The notes beneath the pieces were generated by a model. It was not told the DNA's origin, made no database searches, and saw only the letters and a list, made by a program, of their open reading frames with translations. The translations under genes were made by a program, and so were the position numbers. Shown in pieces: positions 9,500 to 18,818 of a DNA stretch of 64,000 nt. The DNA is from CAWIJJ01 sp963836405 (lineage in GTDB: Bacteria; Acidobacteriota; Terriglobia; Bryobacterales; Bryobacteraceae). Positions within the stretch are counted from its first letter, which is position 1. The number at the start of each line of letters is the position of its first letter. The stretch is taken from the NCBI GenBank assembly GCA_963836405.1, contig CAWIJL010000002.1:62001-126000 (forward strand), given 5' to 3'.

Positions 9500-10294
9500 A
9501 TGGACGTTGTCATCAGCGACCTGGACGGCACTTTGCTCGATCACTCGAGCTATTCTTACCAGGCCGCACTGCCGGCTCTCGAGCTGATGGACGAACGGCA
9601 AATCCCCATAGTTTATTGCTCCAGCAAGACGCGCCGTGAAATGGAATACTGGCGGCGGCTGACTGGGAACCACCACCCTTTCATTGTGGAAAACGGGGGC
9701 GCCGTTGTCATCCCCGCCGGCTACTTTTCGGCGGCCGTGCCCGGCGCGAAGGTCGAGGCGGGGTATTCGATCGTGGAATTGGGCGATTCCTACGAGGAAC
9801 TCACAGCGCGGCTGATGGATGCGGCGGCGGAGAGCGGCTGCGCGATCCGGGCCTTTCATCTCATGACGGCGGCGGAGATCGCAGCCGCCGCCGGGCTGAA
9901 GGAAGAAATGGCGGTCCTGGCCAAGGCCCGCGAGTTCGACGACCCTTTTCTGATCGTCGATGAAGAGCGGCGGGCGGAAATGCTCGCGGCCATCGAGCGC
10001 AGGGGGAAGCGCTGGACCCGCGGGGGCCGGTTCTATCACATTCTGGGGAACAACGACAAAGCTCGTGCGGTCGCGGTTGTGCTGGCGGCTTACCGGCGCG
10101 ACGGCCGGCAAGTCCGCTCGATCGGCATCGGCGACGGCGTGAACGACGCGCCGTTTCTCAACGCGGTGGACGTGCCGGTCCTGATCCGGACGGCGTGGCT
10201 TGACAAGCTTCAGGCGCTGGTGCCCCGCGGTGTGCCTACCACTCTTCCCGGCCCGCGCGGGTGGAACGAAGCGATGCTGCGGCTGTTTGGATGA
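9500..10294 (+). CDS. HAD-IIB phosphatase, mannosyl-/glucosyl-3-phosphoglycerate phosphatase type
   Basis: A 264-residue HAD hydrolase of the MPGP family (HAD-IIB cap). Motif I is VISDLDGTLLDHSSYSYQAA with the nucleophile and general-acid Asp, motif II is the VYCSSKTRRE segment, and motif IV is GIGDGVNDAPFLNAVDVPVLI. The cap-domain segment HHPFIVENGGAVVIP is typical of the family. Known members dephosphorylate mannosyl- or glucosyl-3-phosphoglycerate to the osmolyte. Here the gpgS-like synthase lies about 2 kb away on the opposite strand, so glucosyl-3-phosphoglycerate is the likely substrate. MPGP and GpgP cannot be separated by sequence alone, hence no symbol is given. It converges with the channel-like gene with a 15 bp gap. 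Confidence 0.85.
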   Translation: MDVVISDLDGTLLDHSSYSYQAALPALELMDERQIPIVYCSSKTRREMEYWRRLTGNHHPFIVENGGAVVIPAGYFSAAVPGAKVEAGYSIVELGDSYEELTARLMDAAAESGCAIRAFHLMTAAEIAAAAGLKEEMAVLAKAREFDDPFLIVDEERRAEMLAAIERRGKRWTRGGRFYHILGNNDKARAVAVVLAAYRRDGRQVRSIGIGDGVNDAPFLNAVDVPVLIRTAWLDKLQALVPRGVPTTLPGPRGWNEAMLRLFG

Positions 10295-10309
10295 AACGCC
10301 GGGCGGTCG

Positions 10310-11014
10310 CTACAGGTGCGACCAGAGCGACCGTTCGCGCTCCTCTTCCCGCTCCTTGCCCGGATCGCGCAGCGAGCGTTCCATCATCGAGCGGAGCGTC
10401 AGGCCGAAGGCGATACTGCCGGCCAGGGCCACGGCGGCCACGAACACCACAAAAGCCGTGAAAAACACGCGCTCGGCAAAGCCCAGGGTCTCGGCGGCGA
10501 CGACTACCGCAACGAAGAGAATAGCGGCCTTCACCGCTGCCGCCCAGCGCCTGGCAAACGGCACCCCTTCATTGACGGACCAGACCAGGGCGCCGCGCCC
10601 CAGGTAGCGGGAAAGCCACAACCCCGCCAGCAGAATCAAGGCGGCCGTGAACAGCCTCGGCACGGCGAACACCGTGACCTCGATCATGCGCGTAGTCAAG
10701 GACGTATCGAAAACGTCCAGAGCCGTGAGGAAGCCCGCGCCGATGGTGATCCAGTAGGCCGCGCCCGCCAGGATCACGGCGGCGCGCGAATGGGCCGACG
10801 GCTCCATCGCCGGAGCGAGGCCGCTGGTTCTCAGGAACGAATCGAGCGCCGTGGCTTTGATGGCCTTGAGGATCATCCAGCGCAGCAACGTCGCCAGCAC
10901 CAGGGCGGAAAGCAGAATGACGGCAGCCACAATCAGGGGCGGCACGTAGTTCACCAGTTGCTGGGAAAGCCGCGCCAGCGTCCTTTCGAAGATCTCCTGC
11001 AAAACGCGAATCAC
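10310..11014 (-). CDS. Multi-helix membrane protein resembling the N-terminal helices of MscS-type channels
   Basis: A 234-residue membrane protein with four to five hydrophobic helices (VPPLIVAAVILLSALVLATLL, a second near AAVILAGAAYWITIGAG, then LFTAALILLAGLWLSRYLG and FFTAFVVFVAAVALAGSIAFGL). The layout resembles the 'conserved TM helix' repeats found beside or within mechanosensitive channel proteins. The final segment GSIAFGLTLR recalls the pore-lining region, but the beta-domain of true MscS is absent. I chose a GTG start whose first bases overlap the preceding TGA stop (GTGA) and which has GGAGGT six bases upstream; a longer in-frame extension exists without such a site. It is the third gene of an operon with two osmolyte glycosyltransferases, which fits a role in osmotic response. 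Confidence 0.65.
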   Translation of the reverse strand: MIRVLQEIFERTLARLSQQLVNYVPPLIVAAVILLSALVLATLLRWMILKAIKATALDSFLRTSGLAPAMEPSAHSRAAVILAGAAYWITIGAGFLTALDVFDTSLTTRMIEVTVFAVPRLFTAALILLAGLWLSRYLGRGALVWSVNEGVPFARRWAAAVKAAILFVAVVVAAETLGFAERVFFTAFVVFVAAVALAGSIAFGLTLRSMMERSLRDPGKEREEERERSLWSHL

Positions 11015-12357
11015 GATGACACCTCCAGTGGGTCCCGGATGGCGGTCTCTTTCGGCGGCGGGCCGGAGCCTCCGTCCGGGACCAGATCGCGCCACCGGCT
11101 GTCCAGATACGGCCGGGCGCTTTCAAAAGCGAGGCACAACTCCTCGATCCGCTCTTCCACCTGCGCGGCGAACATCTGCTCCATGTCGAGAAAGATGGAC
11201 GCCACTTTGGCCAGGTACAGCGGGGTCAACGATTGCAGCAGGTGGCCGCGCTCCAGCAGCCGGCGCTTGTGCGCGCAGGCGAAATCGTAGATGGTCCTGG
11301 CCCAGAGCGCGTCGTCGAAATGAAAGCGCCTGTTGCCGGCAGCGCGGCAGCCTTGGGGAAGCTCCTGGATTGCGGACAGGGTGCACGGATCCAGTGCGAG
11401 CGACCAGATTTCGCCCAGTTCGGAACAGGCGGCGCGGAACTTCGCCACCATACGTTCCACGTTGACCTCGATCGGGTCGAGGCCGACGTCGTACGGGAAT
11501 CCGAACAGGTCCACGGCGGCACTGCCGCGCACCGGCGCCCACGTCTGCTCGTATTCCCCCATCAGCGAGAACACGCTGCCTACCACCTGGTGCAGCATGG
11601 CGCTGAGGTCCACTCCGGGATCCTTGGCGTCGTGCAGTTTGGCTCCCAGGAAGCTCTGGCAGGTCCGGAAATGTTCGGCTACGGCGATGGTGGTCATCCA
11701 GATGTCGATTCCGTAGCGGGCCACGTCGGACTCCCAGTCCTGACGCGCGATGTAGCGCTGGATGAGGCGCCGCGACATGCCGAAATCGCCGCCGATCGGC
11801 TGCCGGATGCGGCGGCCGTACAGCGCGCGCGTGAGCGGGTACACAATGCTGTTGGTGATCGTCCCGTCGTATTTATGGCGGTGATAGTAAGGTGCCACCA
11901 GGTCGTATCCGGCGTGCAGCACGGGCCGGACGAGCAGGTCGATCCATTCCGGGGTGATGGAGCGCAAGTCCGAATCGACCACCGCGCAGGCCTGCGCCTG
12001 CAGCATGTCGGCCATCTGGAAAATCATGCGAAAGGCGCTGCCTTTTCCCGGTATGCCGTGGTAGGGAAAGGAGAGCCGGTGCACGCTGGCGAGCGGCGTA
12101 GAGAGAATCAGCAGCCGCGACAGGTCCACGCTGGTCGAAAGCACCGCTTCGCGCGTCCCATCCGAGGAGCCGCCGTCGGAGTTGACGATGACGGCGCTGA
12201 ACCTCGGGAAATACTTCGCCAGGCCGGCGTGAATCGCGCGGACCACATGGCCGATCGTGTGGGCATTGTTGTAGCTGGGCACCCCCACCACGATGTCGGC
12301 CTGACCGATGGTTTCGACGGCACGCCGCCCGTCCCCGGGGATCGTCCAATCAGGCAC
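11011..12357 (-). CDS. GT-A fold glycosyltransferase (GT2/GT78-like), probable osmolyte synthesis
   Basis: A 448-residue cytoplasmic glycosyltransferase. The nucleotide-sugar fold starts with VVGVPSYNNAHTIGHVV and VNSDGGSSDGT. The metal-binding DxD is in VVDSDLRSITPEWID. Next come GYDLVAPYYHR, an acceptor-loop QPIGGDFGMSRRLI and YGIDIWMTTIAV. From memory, the order DxD - LV.(P/H)Y - Q(P/I).GG(D/E) - (W/Y)GID resembles mannosylglycerate synthase (GT78) of Rhodothermus more than generic GT2 enzymes. The C-terminal 130 residues are helical and unassigned. It overlaps gpgS upstream by 8 bp and the channel-like gene by 4 bp. It could add a second sugar to glucosylglycerate or make mannosylglycerate directly; the acceptor is not proven. 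Confidence 0.7.
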   Translation of the reverse strand: MPDWTIPGDGRRAVETIGQADIVVGVPSYNNAHTIGHVVRAIHAGLAKYFPRFSAVIVNSDGGSSDGTREAVLSTSVDLSRLLILSTPLASVHRLSFPYHGIPGKGSAFRMIFQMADMLQAQACAVVDSDLRSITPEWIDLLVRPVLHAGYDLVAPYYHRHKYDGTITNSIVYPLTRALYGRRIRQPIGGDFGMSRRLIQRYIARQDWESDVARYGIDIWMTTIAVAEHFRTCQSFLGAKLHDAKDPGVDLSAMLHQVVGSVFSLMGEYEQTWAPVRGSAAVDLFGFPYDVGLDPIEVNVERMVAKFRAACSELGEIWSLALDPCTLSAIQELPQGCRAAGNRRFHFDDALWARTIYDFACAHKRRLLERGHLLQSLTPLYLAKVASIFLDMEQMFAAQVEERIEELCLAFESARPYLDSRWRDLVPDGGSGPPPKETAIRDPLEVSS

Positions 12358-13582
12358 AGCATGTCTCGGTCAGCACCCCCGCGTCCGATTCGACGGCGTG
12401 TTTCAGAAGATCGAAGCAATCGGGAATCGCGGCCAGCACGCGGTTCCAGTTGGGCAGCAGCGGCAGTCCGAGGGGATTTGCGAGAAATTCGGCGGCGGCG
12501 TCGCCCAGGCTCTTCGCGAACGTGGCCACGGCCAGTTCTTCGGCATGCCGGTCGAAGCGCAGGCCGTTCAGCATGGCGTCGGCGTAGTAGCGGTGCATGG
12601 TATCCTCCGCCAGCCGGACGTAGCGAACCTGCAGCGTCCGGAAATCGTCCTGGGAAAGCGATCCTCCTTCGCTCGCAATGGTGCGGAACAGAGACTTGGC
12701 GATGTCGGAAGCCATGCGGCGCAGTCCCCGCGCAGGGTCGTCCGGGGAAAGCGACTGATGCTTGTGCTCGTAGTTGTCCGCCAGGTCCACCTGGCAGATG
12801 CGCGAGGTCGCCACGTTCCGGTACATCTCCGCCAGCACGCCCACCTCGAGCCCCCAGTCGGCGGGAATCCGGTTCACGCGCGCCAGGTTCGTCCGCATCG
12901 CGAACTCACCGGCCAGCGGGTAGCGGAAGCTGTCGAGGAAACGTAAGAACGAGACGCCGGGACACAGGCTATCCATGGCGCGCACCAGCGGCGTCATGAA
13001 GAGCCTGGTCACGCGCCCGTGCATGGTGTTGGTAAAGCGGGCGTAATAGCCTTTACAGAATTCGAAGCCGAGGTTGGGATTGGCCACCGGGTAGCAGAGG
13101 CGCGCCAGCAGGTCGCGGCTGTAGTTGATGATGTCGCAATCGTGCAGCGCGATCACTTCGCAGTCGGCGCAGGCCAGCAGGTAGCCGTACGCCATCCAGC
13201 AGGAGCGGCCCTTGCCGTCCTCGCCCGCCGGTATGCCGTTCTCCTTCAGCATCTCGAACAGCCGCTGGATGGGTTCGCTGTCGATCCAGATGATGGTGGC
13301 CGGCACCCGGAAATCGCTGAAGAACTCCCGCGCGCGCTCGTATTCGGTGCGGTTCGCCCGTCCCAGGGCCACCACGATCCGTTGCAAATAGCGCACGCGC
13401 GCCAGTTCCCGGACGATCCCGCGCATGGCAGGCGTTTCGAATTCCGAGTAGAGCGCCGGCAGCACAAGGCCCACCGGCATCGCAGCCCGGAAACGCTCGA
13501 GGTCCGCCTCCAGCCGGGCCAGTCCGTTCGCGTTCATCCGGTGCAGCGTCGTCACCTGGCCGTTCTGGTAGAAATCAGCCAT
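12350..13582 (-). CDS. gpgS: Glucosyl-3-phosphoglycerate synthase-like glycosyltransferase (GT81)
   Basis: A 410-residue GT-A enzyme that should transfer glucose from NDP-glucose to 3-phosphoglycerate, the first step of glucosylglycerate synthesis. The N-terminus MADFYQNGQVTTLHRM is the hallmark of the bacterial GpgS group. ALYSEFETPAMRGIVREL, the donor-site DxD in ALHDCDIINYSRDL, GFEFCKGYYAR and DWGLEVGVLAEM are also family positions. AGGAG lies 7 bases before the ATG. It heads an operon with a second glycosyltransferase and a channel-like protein, and the matching phosphatase is 2 kb downstream on the other strand. Together with treY/treZ this gives the cell two compatible-solute routes. 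I am confident of the family; the sugar donor is inferred. Confidence 0.82.
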   Translation of the reverse strand: MADFYQNGQVTTLHRMNANGLARLEADLERFRAAMPVGLVLPALYSEFETPAMRGIVRELARVRYLQRIVVALGRANRTEYERAREFFSDFRVPATIIWIDSEPIQRLFEMLKENGIPAGEDGKGRSCWMAYGYLLACADCEVIALHDCDIINYSRDLLARLCYPVANPNLGFEFCKGYYARFTNTMHGRVTRLFMTPLVRAMDSLCPGVSFLRFLDSFRYPLAGEFAMRTNLARVNRIPADWGLEVGVLAEMYRNVATSRICQVDLADNYEHKHQSLSPDDPARGLRRMASDIAKSLFRTIASEGGSLSQDDFRTLQVRYVRLAEDTMHRYYADAMLNGLRFDRHAEELAVATFAKSLGDAAAEFLANPLGLPLLPNWNRVLAAIPDCFDLLKHAVESDAGVLTETCCA

Positions 13583-13746
13583 TCGCGTCTCCTGTCATCT
13601 TTACTGTCCGATGGCGGAGTCCGTCCGCTCATCCCAAAAAGACAGGAACGTCCGGAGGAAAAGGGCTTTTGTCTGCGCGGTCGAGGGATGCGGCGCCCGC
13701 CAGTGCAGATACGGGTATGCCATATTATGAATGGCTGCCGTAAACT
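13583..13746. promoter_or_regulatory. Divergent intergenic region between gpgS and the transglycosylase gene
   Basis: This 164 bp gap must hold the promoters of two divergent units. A TATTAT at 13723-13728 could be a -10 box for the rightward gene, but no convincing -35 is seen and no operator palindrome stands out. Confidence 0.25.
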
Positions 13747-14919
13747 ATGCGGCTTCTCCCTATTGGTCTTGCAATTTCCGCATGTGTGGGCCTGGTGGCC
13801 TGGGGTGGTTACCGGGTATGGCCGAGGACTATCGAAATTCACCCCGCTCCGCTGATCCCGGAGTGTAAGTGGGTGGCCGGCCGCAACGTAGTCACCCTAC
13901 CCGGTAGGTACCTGGTGGCTCAAATCGGCGAGTATGACGACGAGTTTTACGCCTACCTGATGTATCAGTATTTCAGCGGCGCGCGACCCTTCCGCAACGG
14001 CGAAGTGCTGCTTACCTACCGGCGCGGAGTCGGCCTGCTTTATCCCGTCGAAGTGCAGTTGGACAACGATGTGACGGCGTCTTACGCGCTGCTCGCCGAG
14101 GCGCAGGCGAGCGGCCTCATCAAGCACTTCGAATGGCGCTTCGTTACCGAAAACCGGCTGCTCGACTTTCGCCACCAGAGACAGGTCTTCGTCACCGCAT
14201 ACAGCCTGACCACGCACCGCCGGATCGAGGATTTGAGCCGCTCGCAACTGCTCGCTTACCTGCGGCGGTTCGTGCAGTTCAAGTCGTCCGTCGATCCCCG
14301 CATACGCGGGAAGATCGATCCGGTTCCCCTTCCCTTGACGCAAAGCCAGGCGCAGACGCTGGCCGTGGACATCCTCGCCGTCACCGATTTCTACGAGCTG
14401 CCCGTCGAGTTCTTCCTCGGCATCGGTGCCATGGAGAACAACTACATGAACGTGAAGGGCGATCTCGAACATGCCGTCTGGAAGCGGCGGGCGCAGCGCG
14501 GCGACATCGTTCTGAAACGGAAAGGAGGCCGCGTGCTGGTGCTCAATCCGGCTTCCGGCATCTGGCAGATCACGCGCGAAACCTTACGTTATTCCCACCA
14601 ACTGTACCTGCGCGACAAACGCGATTATTCGAAGCTGCCGGAGCGGCTCCGCCCGCCGAAAGAACTGGACCTCGACAATCCGGATTCCGAGGTTCTCACC
14701 ACTTATGCGGGCCTGCTCTTCCGCGACCTGCTGGACCGTTTCCAGGGGGACGTGGCCACCGCGGTGGGAGCGTACAACGGGGGTCCGGGAAATCCCAACC
14801 CGCGCTACGAAGAGGGCGTCCGCATGGTCGCCGAGTACGCCAGGACCGTCATGCAGCAGGCGGCCACTTTGAACGGACAGCCCGCCGCCGGTATGCGTTT
14901 TCTCACGCCCGGCCGGTAA
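13747..14919 (+). CDS. Lytic transglycosylase-like (SLT fold) protein
   Basis: A 390-residue envelope protein with an N-terminal membrane anchor or signal (IGLAISACVGLVAWGGY). The first 200 residues form an unassigned domain. From about residue 210 the lysozyme-like SLT fold appears: the catalytic Glu in FFLGIGAMENNYMN, SGIWQITRETL in place of the usual GLMQ motif, and AVGAYNGGPGNPNPRYEEGV matching the AYNxG motif. Such enzymes cleave the MurNAc-GlcNAc bond of peptidoglycan in the periplasm. It is a monocistronic gene divergent from gpgS, and the next gene converges on it with a 7 bp gap. The large N-terminal domain could target it to division or secretion sites; that is inference. Confidence 0.8.
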   Translation: MRLLPIGLAISACVGLVAWGGYRVWPRTIEIHPAPLIPECKWVAGRNVVTLPGRYLVAQIGEYDDEFYAYLMYQYFSGARPFRNGEVLLTYRRGVGLLYPVEVQLDNDVTASYALLAEAQASGLIKHFEWRFVTENRLLDFRHQRQVFVTAYSLTTHRRIEDLSRSQLLAYLRRFVQFKSSVDPRIRGKIDPVPLPLTQSQAQTLAVDILAVTDFYELPVEFFLGIGAMENNYMNVKGDLEHAVWKRRAQRGDIVLKRKGGRVLVLNPASGIWQITRETLRYSHQLYLRDKRDYSKLPERLRPPKELDLDNPDSEVLTTYAGLLFRDLLDRFQGDVATAVGAYNGGPGNPNPRYEEGVRMVAEYARTVMQQAATLNGQPAAGMRFLTPGR

Positions 14920-14926
14920 CGGCGGC

Positions 14927-16177
14927 TCAGACCACCTTCGCCTCTTTGAGCAGCGCGCCCGGATCCTTGATGCCGACGCCCGGTCCCGAGGGCACGCTCA
15001 TCATGCCGTTCTTCACCGTGATTGGCGGATCGAACAACTGGCCGTACTTCTCCATGCCGAGCTTATACTCCTGATATTTCCCGATGTCCTCGACAACCGA
15101 AGCGAAGTGCAGCATGTACACGAATCCGAAGCCGCCGGAAATGTGCACGGTGGTCGGCATCTTCGCCACCTGCGCCATACGGGCCACGCGCAGCGAGCGG
15201 ATCATGCCGCCGTAGTAGAAGAGATCGGGCTGAACGATGTCGCAGACGCGGTTGGCGATGCACCACCGAAAGCGCGCTTCGCTGAATTCCTGCTCGCCGA
15301 GCGCGACCGGGATGGAGAGCGAGTCGCGCACGGTCTTGTTCTGATCGAGCGCGTCGAATTCGCAGGGCTCTTCGTAATACACGTAGTTGTTCTCTTCGAG
15401 CATGCGGCCCACCGGGATGGCATGGGCCGGGTCGTAGCTCGAATTGGAATCGCCGTGCAGGTCGAAGTCGGGGAAGGTCTTGCGCACCAGGGGAATGAGC
15501 GTTTCCGTCCGGCCGGGCATGGCGTCCTCATTGCGGCTCATGCGGCCGCCCAGGCGGAACTTCAATGCCCTGGCGTGCGACTTCTCGACGAGCGAATGCA
15601 GATACTCGATCTCCTCGGCAGGCGTAGTATCGCGCCGGCCGCTGGCCACGTATACGGCAATCTCCTTGCGCCGGACCTGGCCCAGCAACTGCCCCATGGA
15701 GCGGTTGCTCATCCGGCCCAGCATGTCCAGAATGGCCATCTCCGCCCACGCCAGCGGACTCCACAGCGCGATCCCGTACAGCTTGTAGTTGCTGTCGTAG
15801 CGGTATGCCTCCCAGAGCAGGTTGTCGAGGTCGCGCGCGTCCTTGCCAATGAATGGCGGGGCCACCAGGTTCTTGAAGATGCGGTCCAGGTAGTCGGCGC
15901 GCGGCGGGTTGCAGACCGCGATGCCTTCGGCGCCGTTCCGGGATCGCGCCCGCACGAAGTACTCGTTGCCGGCTTTCAGCAGTTCGAGCGACTGAAGCAC
16001 GGCGGGCGCGTCGAGCCCTTCGCGTCTCAGCACGGGAAGCGCGGCGGCCCGTGCCAGTTCGGAATCGGACGGCCCCGTCTTGGGCTTGGCCGGGTACGAT
16101 CCTTTTGCCGCCTCGGCCGCCGGTCCGAGCCCGCCGGCTAGCGCGCAGGCTACCAGTTCCCGCCGGTTCAGTTTCAT
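14927..16177 (-). CDS. Enolase-superfamily dehydratase/racemase (mandelate racemase-like), exported
   Basis: A 416-residue enolase-superfamily protein. The N-terminus MKLNRRELVACALAGGLGPA is a Tat-like signal with one RR pair. The catalytic barrel shows a Lys motif ALKFRLGGR, and the three metal ligands fall in LHGDSNSSYD, YYEEPCEFD and ALGEQEFSE. Further on VHISGG holds the candidate general-acid His. Homologues in this phylum are annotated as mandelate racemase/muconate lactonising enzymes and probably dehydrate sugar acids. Export of such an enzyme is unusual but common among acidobacterial sugar enzymes. No neighbouring sugar-acid gene gives a substrate. Confidence 0.82.
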   Translation of the reverse strand: MKLNRRELVACALAGGLGPAAEAAKGSYPAKPKTGPSDSELARAAALPVLRREGLDAPAVLQSLELLKAGNEYFVRARSRNGAEGIAVCNPPRADYLDRIFKNLVAPPFIGKDARDLDNLLWEAYRYDSNYKLYGIALWSPLAWAEMAILDMLGRMSNRSMGQLLGQVRRKEIAVYVASGRRDTTPAEEIEYLHSLVEKSHARALKFRLGGRMSRNEDAMPGRTETLIPLVRKTFPDFDLHGDSNSSYDPAHAIPVGRMLEENNYVYYEEPCEFDALDQNKTVRDSLSIPVALGEQEFSEARFRWCIANRVCDIVQPDLFYYGGMIRSLRVARMAQVAKMPTTVHISGGFGFVYMLHFASVVEDIGKYQEYKLGMEKYGQLFDPPITVKNGMMSVPSGPGVGIKDPGALLKEAKVV

Positions 16178-16285
16178 TCGTGCCTCCCGCGCCCGATCAT
16201 ATCAGGGGCCGCCGCCCGTTTGCAGCCGCTGGGTCCGCGGCAATTTTCTTCGTAACCTTTGGCGAGCCCCGAAGTATCACCCTGC

Positions 16286-18787
16286 ATGGCCCCGATACTC
16301 GCGGATCTCCGTTATTCCCTGCGTACCCTGCGCAAGTCGCCCGTTTTCCTGGCCGTCGCCGTGCTTTCCCTGGCATTGGGCATCGGCGCGAACACCGCCA
16401 TCTTCACACTGATCGACCAGCTCATCCTGCAACCGCTGCCGGTGCGCGATCCGGAGCAACTGACGATGCTGGCGGGGCGGGGAAGACACTACGGCGGCAA
16501 CAATGGCATGGACCGGCTCTCGTATCCGATGTACCAGGAGATCCGCGACAAGAACCAGGTGTTCAGCGGGATGTTCTGTACGTACCCGAACACGGTCAGC
16601 ATCTCGTTTCAGGGCAGCACCGAACTCATCGGGGCCGATTTAGTTTCGGGAAATTTCTTTCCGGTTCTGGGGATCGGCGCCGCGGTGGGCCGGGTGTTCA
16701 ACGCTTCCGACGACCTGATCCAGGGCGGCCATCCGCTGGCGGTGCTGAGCTACGGCTACTGGCGAGCGCGTTTCGCTTCGGACCCCGCCATCGTGGGTAA
16801 AAAGGTAGTGGTCAACGGCCGCGCGCTGACGGTGATCGGCGTGAGCGCGGCGGGGTTCGACGGCGTGGAACCGGGACGCGCACCGCAGATCCGCATTCCG
16901 ATGACGATGAAAGACGACCTGCCGCGCGCCGAATTCTCCCGCCTGAATAACGACCGCTTCCGCTGGGTGCAGGTCTTCGGCCGCATGAAGCCTGGGATCA
17001 CGCTCCAGAAGGCGCAGGCCGGCCTTCAGCCGCTGTTTCACCAGATCATCGGCCGCGAGGTCACCGAGCCGCCGTTCGCGAAGGCCTCGCCGCTTGTCAA
17101 GCAGGAATTCCTGAAGATGTGGATGGAGGCGATGCCTGGATCGAAGGGCCGCTCCAACCTGCGGCGCGCGTATTCCAAGCCGCTCTTCGCGCTGATGGGC
17201 GTGGTGGGGCTGGTGCTGCTGATCGCCTGCTCGAATCTGGCGAACCTGTTGATCGCGCGCGCCTCGGCACGGCAGAAGGAGATCGCCATCCGGCTGGCGC
17301 TGGGCGCGGGACGCGGCAGCCTCGTGCGCCAGCTGCTGCTCGAGAGCCTGCTCCTGGCCGGGACCGGAGGAGCGCTGGGCTTGGCACTGGCCGTCGCGAT
17401 CGACCGCGCTTTGATCGCCTTCCTTCCCTCCGGACATACGCCTCTGTCGCTGTCGAGCACGCCGGACTGGACCGTGCTCGGGTTCACCTTCGGCGTGTCG
17501 CTGGTTGCGGGTGGGCTGTTCGGACTGATTCCGGCGCTGCAATCCACGCGTCCCCGCGTGGCGAACACGCTGAAGGACCAGGCCGGAGCGGTGATCGGAA
17601 GCGGCTCGGCCACACTGCGCAAAGGCTTGGTGGTGGCGCAGGTCTCGCTTTCGCTGCTGCTGTTGATCGGCGCCGGGCTGTTCCTGCAAAGCCTGCGCAA
17701 TCTCAAGACGCTCGATCCCGGGTTCGACGTGCGCAACGTGCTGGCTTTCGACGTGGACCCGACCCTGAACCGCTACGACACGAAATGGACGACGGAGTAT
17801 TACCGGCGTCTGCGCGAGCGGCTGAACGGCCTCGCCGGGTTGGAATCGCACGCGTTCGCCGTCATTCCGGTGCTGGAAGACAACGAGTGGGATAACTGGG
17901 TCACGATCGAGGGCTACACTCCCAAGCAGGATGAACGGCCCGATCCGCATATGCAATATTGCAGCCCGGGCTTCTTCAAGACACTGAAGATCCCGATCCT
18001 GCTCGGCCGCGATTTCAACGAGCGGGACGTGGCCGGCGCGCCCAAGGTCGCGATCGTGAATCAGAAATTCGTCAAGCGGTACTTCGGCAATGCGGATCCG
18101 CTCGGGCGGCATATCGGCATGGGGATCGACCCCGGAACGAAGACCGATATCGAAATCGTCGGCGTGGCCGGCGACACCAAGTACGAAAGCATGCGGGACG
18201 AGATTCCTTACGAACTCTACATTCCCAACGACCAGAAGACCTTCGCCAACGGCGGCACCGTCTACGTGCGCGCGTCGGGCGATCCCGCCCGTGCGTTTAC
18301 CATGCTGCGCAACGAGGTGCGCGCGGTAGACCCGAACGTGCCGCTGTACGATATGCGCACGCTGTCGGATCAACTGGAGATTTCGCTGCTTACCGAACGG
18401 CTGCTGGCCACGCTGTCGAGCATCTTCGGCGTGCTGGCGACGCTGCTGGCCGCGCTGGGGCTTTACGGGGTGATGGCTTTCATGGTGGCGCGCCGCACGC
18501 GCGAAATCGGCATCCGCATGGCGCTGGGCGCGGGGCGGCGCGCGGTGCTGTGGATGGTGCTGCGTGAAACTTTGACCCTGGCCGCCATCGGCGTCGCCAT
18601 CGGACTCGCAGGAGCGTACGCGGTGACGCGGCTGATTCAAACGCAGCTTTTCGGCGTGCAGCCGAGCGACCTGCTGACCATGGCCGTCGCCTCGCTGGGG
18701 ATCGCCTGCGTGACGGCGATTGCGGGCTTCGTTCCGGCGCGCCGCGCGACAGCGATCGATCCCATGCTCGCCCTGCGCTGGGAATAG
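16286..18787 (+). CDS. ABC transporter permease of the acidobacterial duplicated MacB/FtsX type (ADOP)
   Basis: An 833-residue inner-membrane protein. It opens with DLRYSLRTLRKSPVFLAVAV and GIGANTAIFTLIDQL, typical of the family. A MacB periplasmic core domain (residues about 50-250) is followed by the first FtsX module (ALMGVVGLVLLIACSNLANLL, ARQKEIAIRLALGAGRG). A second core domain and a second FtsX module end in TREIGIRMALGAGRR and RATAIDPMLALRWE. The two-module architecture without an ATPase is characteristic of Acidobacteria, which carry dozens of paralogues. I start at the ATG at 16286; an upstream TTG nine codons earlier is possible, and neither has a strong ribosome site. The substrate is unknown and no ATPase gene adjoins. 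Confidence 0.9.
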   Translation: MAPILADLRYSLRTLRKSPVFLAVAVLSLALGIGANTAIFTLIDQLILQPLPVRDPEQLTMLAGRGRHYGGNNGMDRLSYPMYQEIRDKNQVFSGMFCTYPNTVSISFQGSTELIGADLVSGNFFPVLGIGAAVGRVFNASDDLIQGGHPLAVLSYGYWRARFASDPAIVGKKVVVNGRALTVIGVSAAGFDGVEPGRAPQIRIPMTMKDDLPRAEFSRLNNDRFRWVQVFGRMKPGITLQKAQAGLQPLFHQIIGREVTEPPFAKASPLVKQEFLKMWMEAMPGSKGRSNLRRAYSKPLFALMGVVGLVLLIACSNLANLLIARASARQKEIAIRLALGAGRGSLVRQLLLESLLLAGTGGALGLALAVAIDRALIAFLPSGHTPLSLSSTPDWTVLGFTFGVSLVAGGLFGLIPALQSTRPRVANTLKDQAGAVIGSGSATLRKGLVVAQVSLSLLLLIGAGLFLQSLRNLKTLDPGFDVRNVLAFDVDPTLNRYDTKWTTEYYRRLRERLNGLAGLESHAFAVIPVLEDNEWDNWVTIEGYTPKQDERPDPHMQYCSPGFFKTLKIPILLGRDFNERDVAGAPKVAIVNQKFVKRYFGNADPLGRHIGMGIDPGTKTDIEIVGVAGDTKYESMRDEIPYELYIPNDQKTFANGGTVYVRASGDPARAFTMLRNEVRAVDPNVPLYDMRTLSDQLEISLLTERLLATLSSIFGVLATLLAALGLYGVMAFMVARRTREIGIRMALGAGRRAVLWMVLRETLTLAAIGVAIGLAGAYAVTRLIQTQLFGVQPSDLLTMAVASLGIACVTAIAGFVPARRATAIDPMLALRWE

Positions 18788-18818
18788 AGCGCGTCCGGCG
18801 GCATAAAATGGATGCCGC

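Noticed and set aside
11233..12999. 588-codon open frame on the plus strand over the glycosyltransferases
   Set aside because: Shadow of two well-supported minus-strand genes; no motif and no ribosome site.
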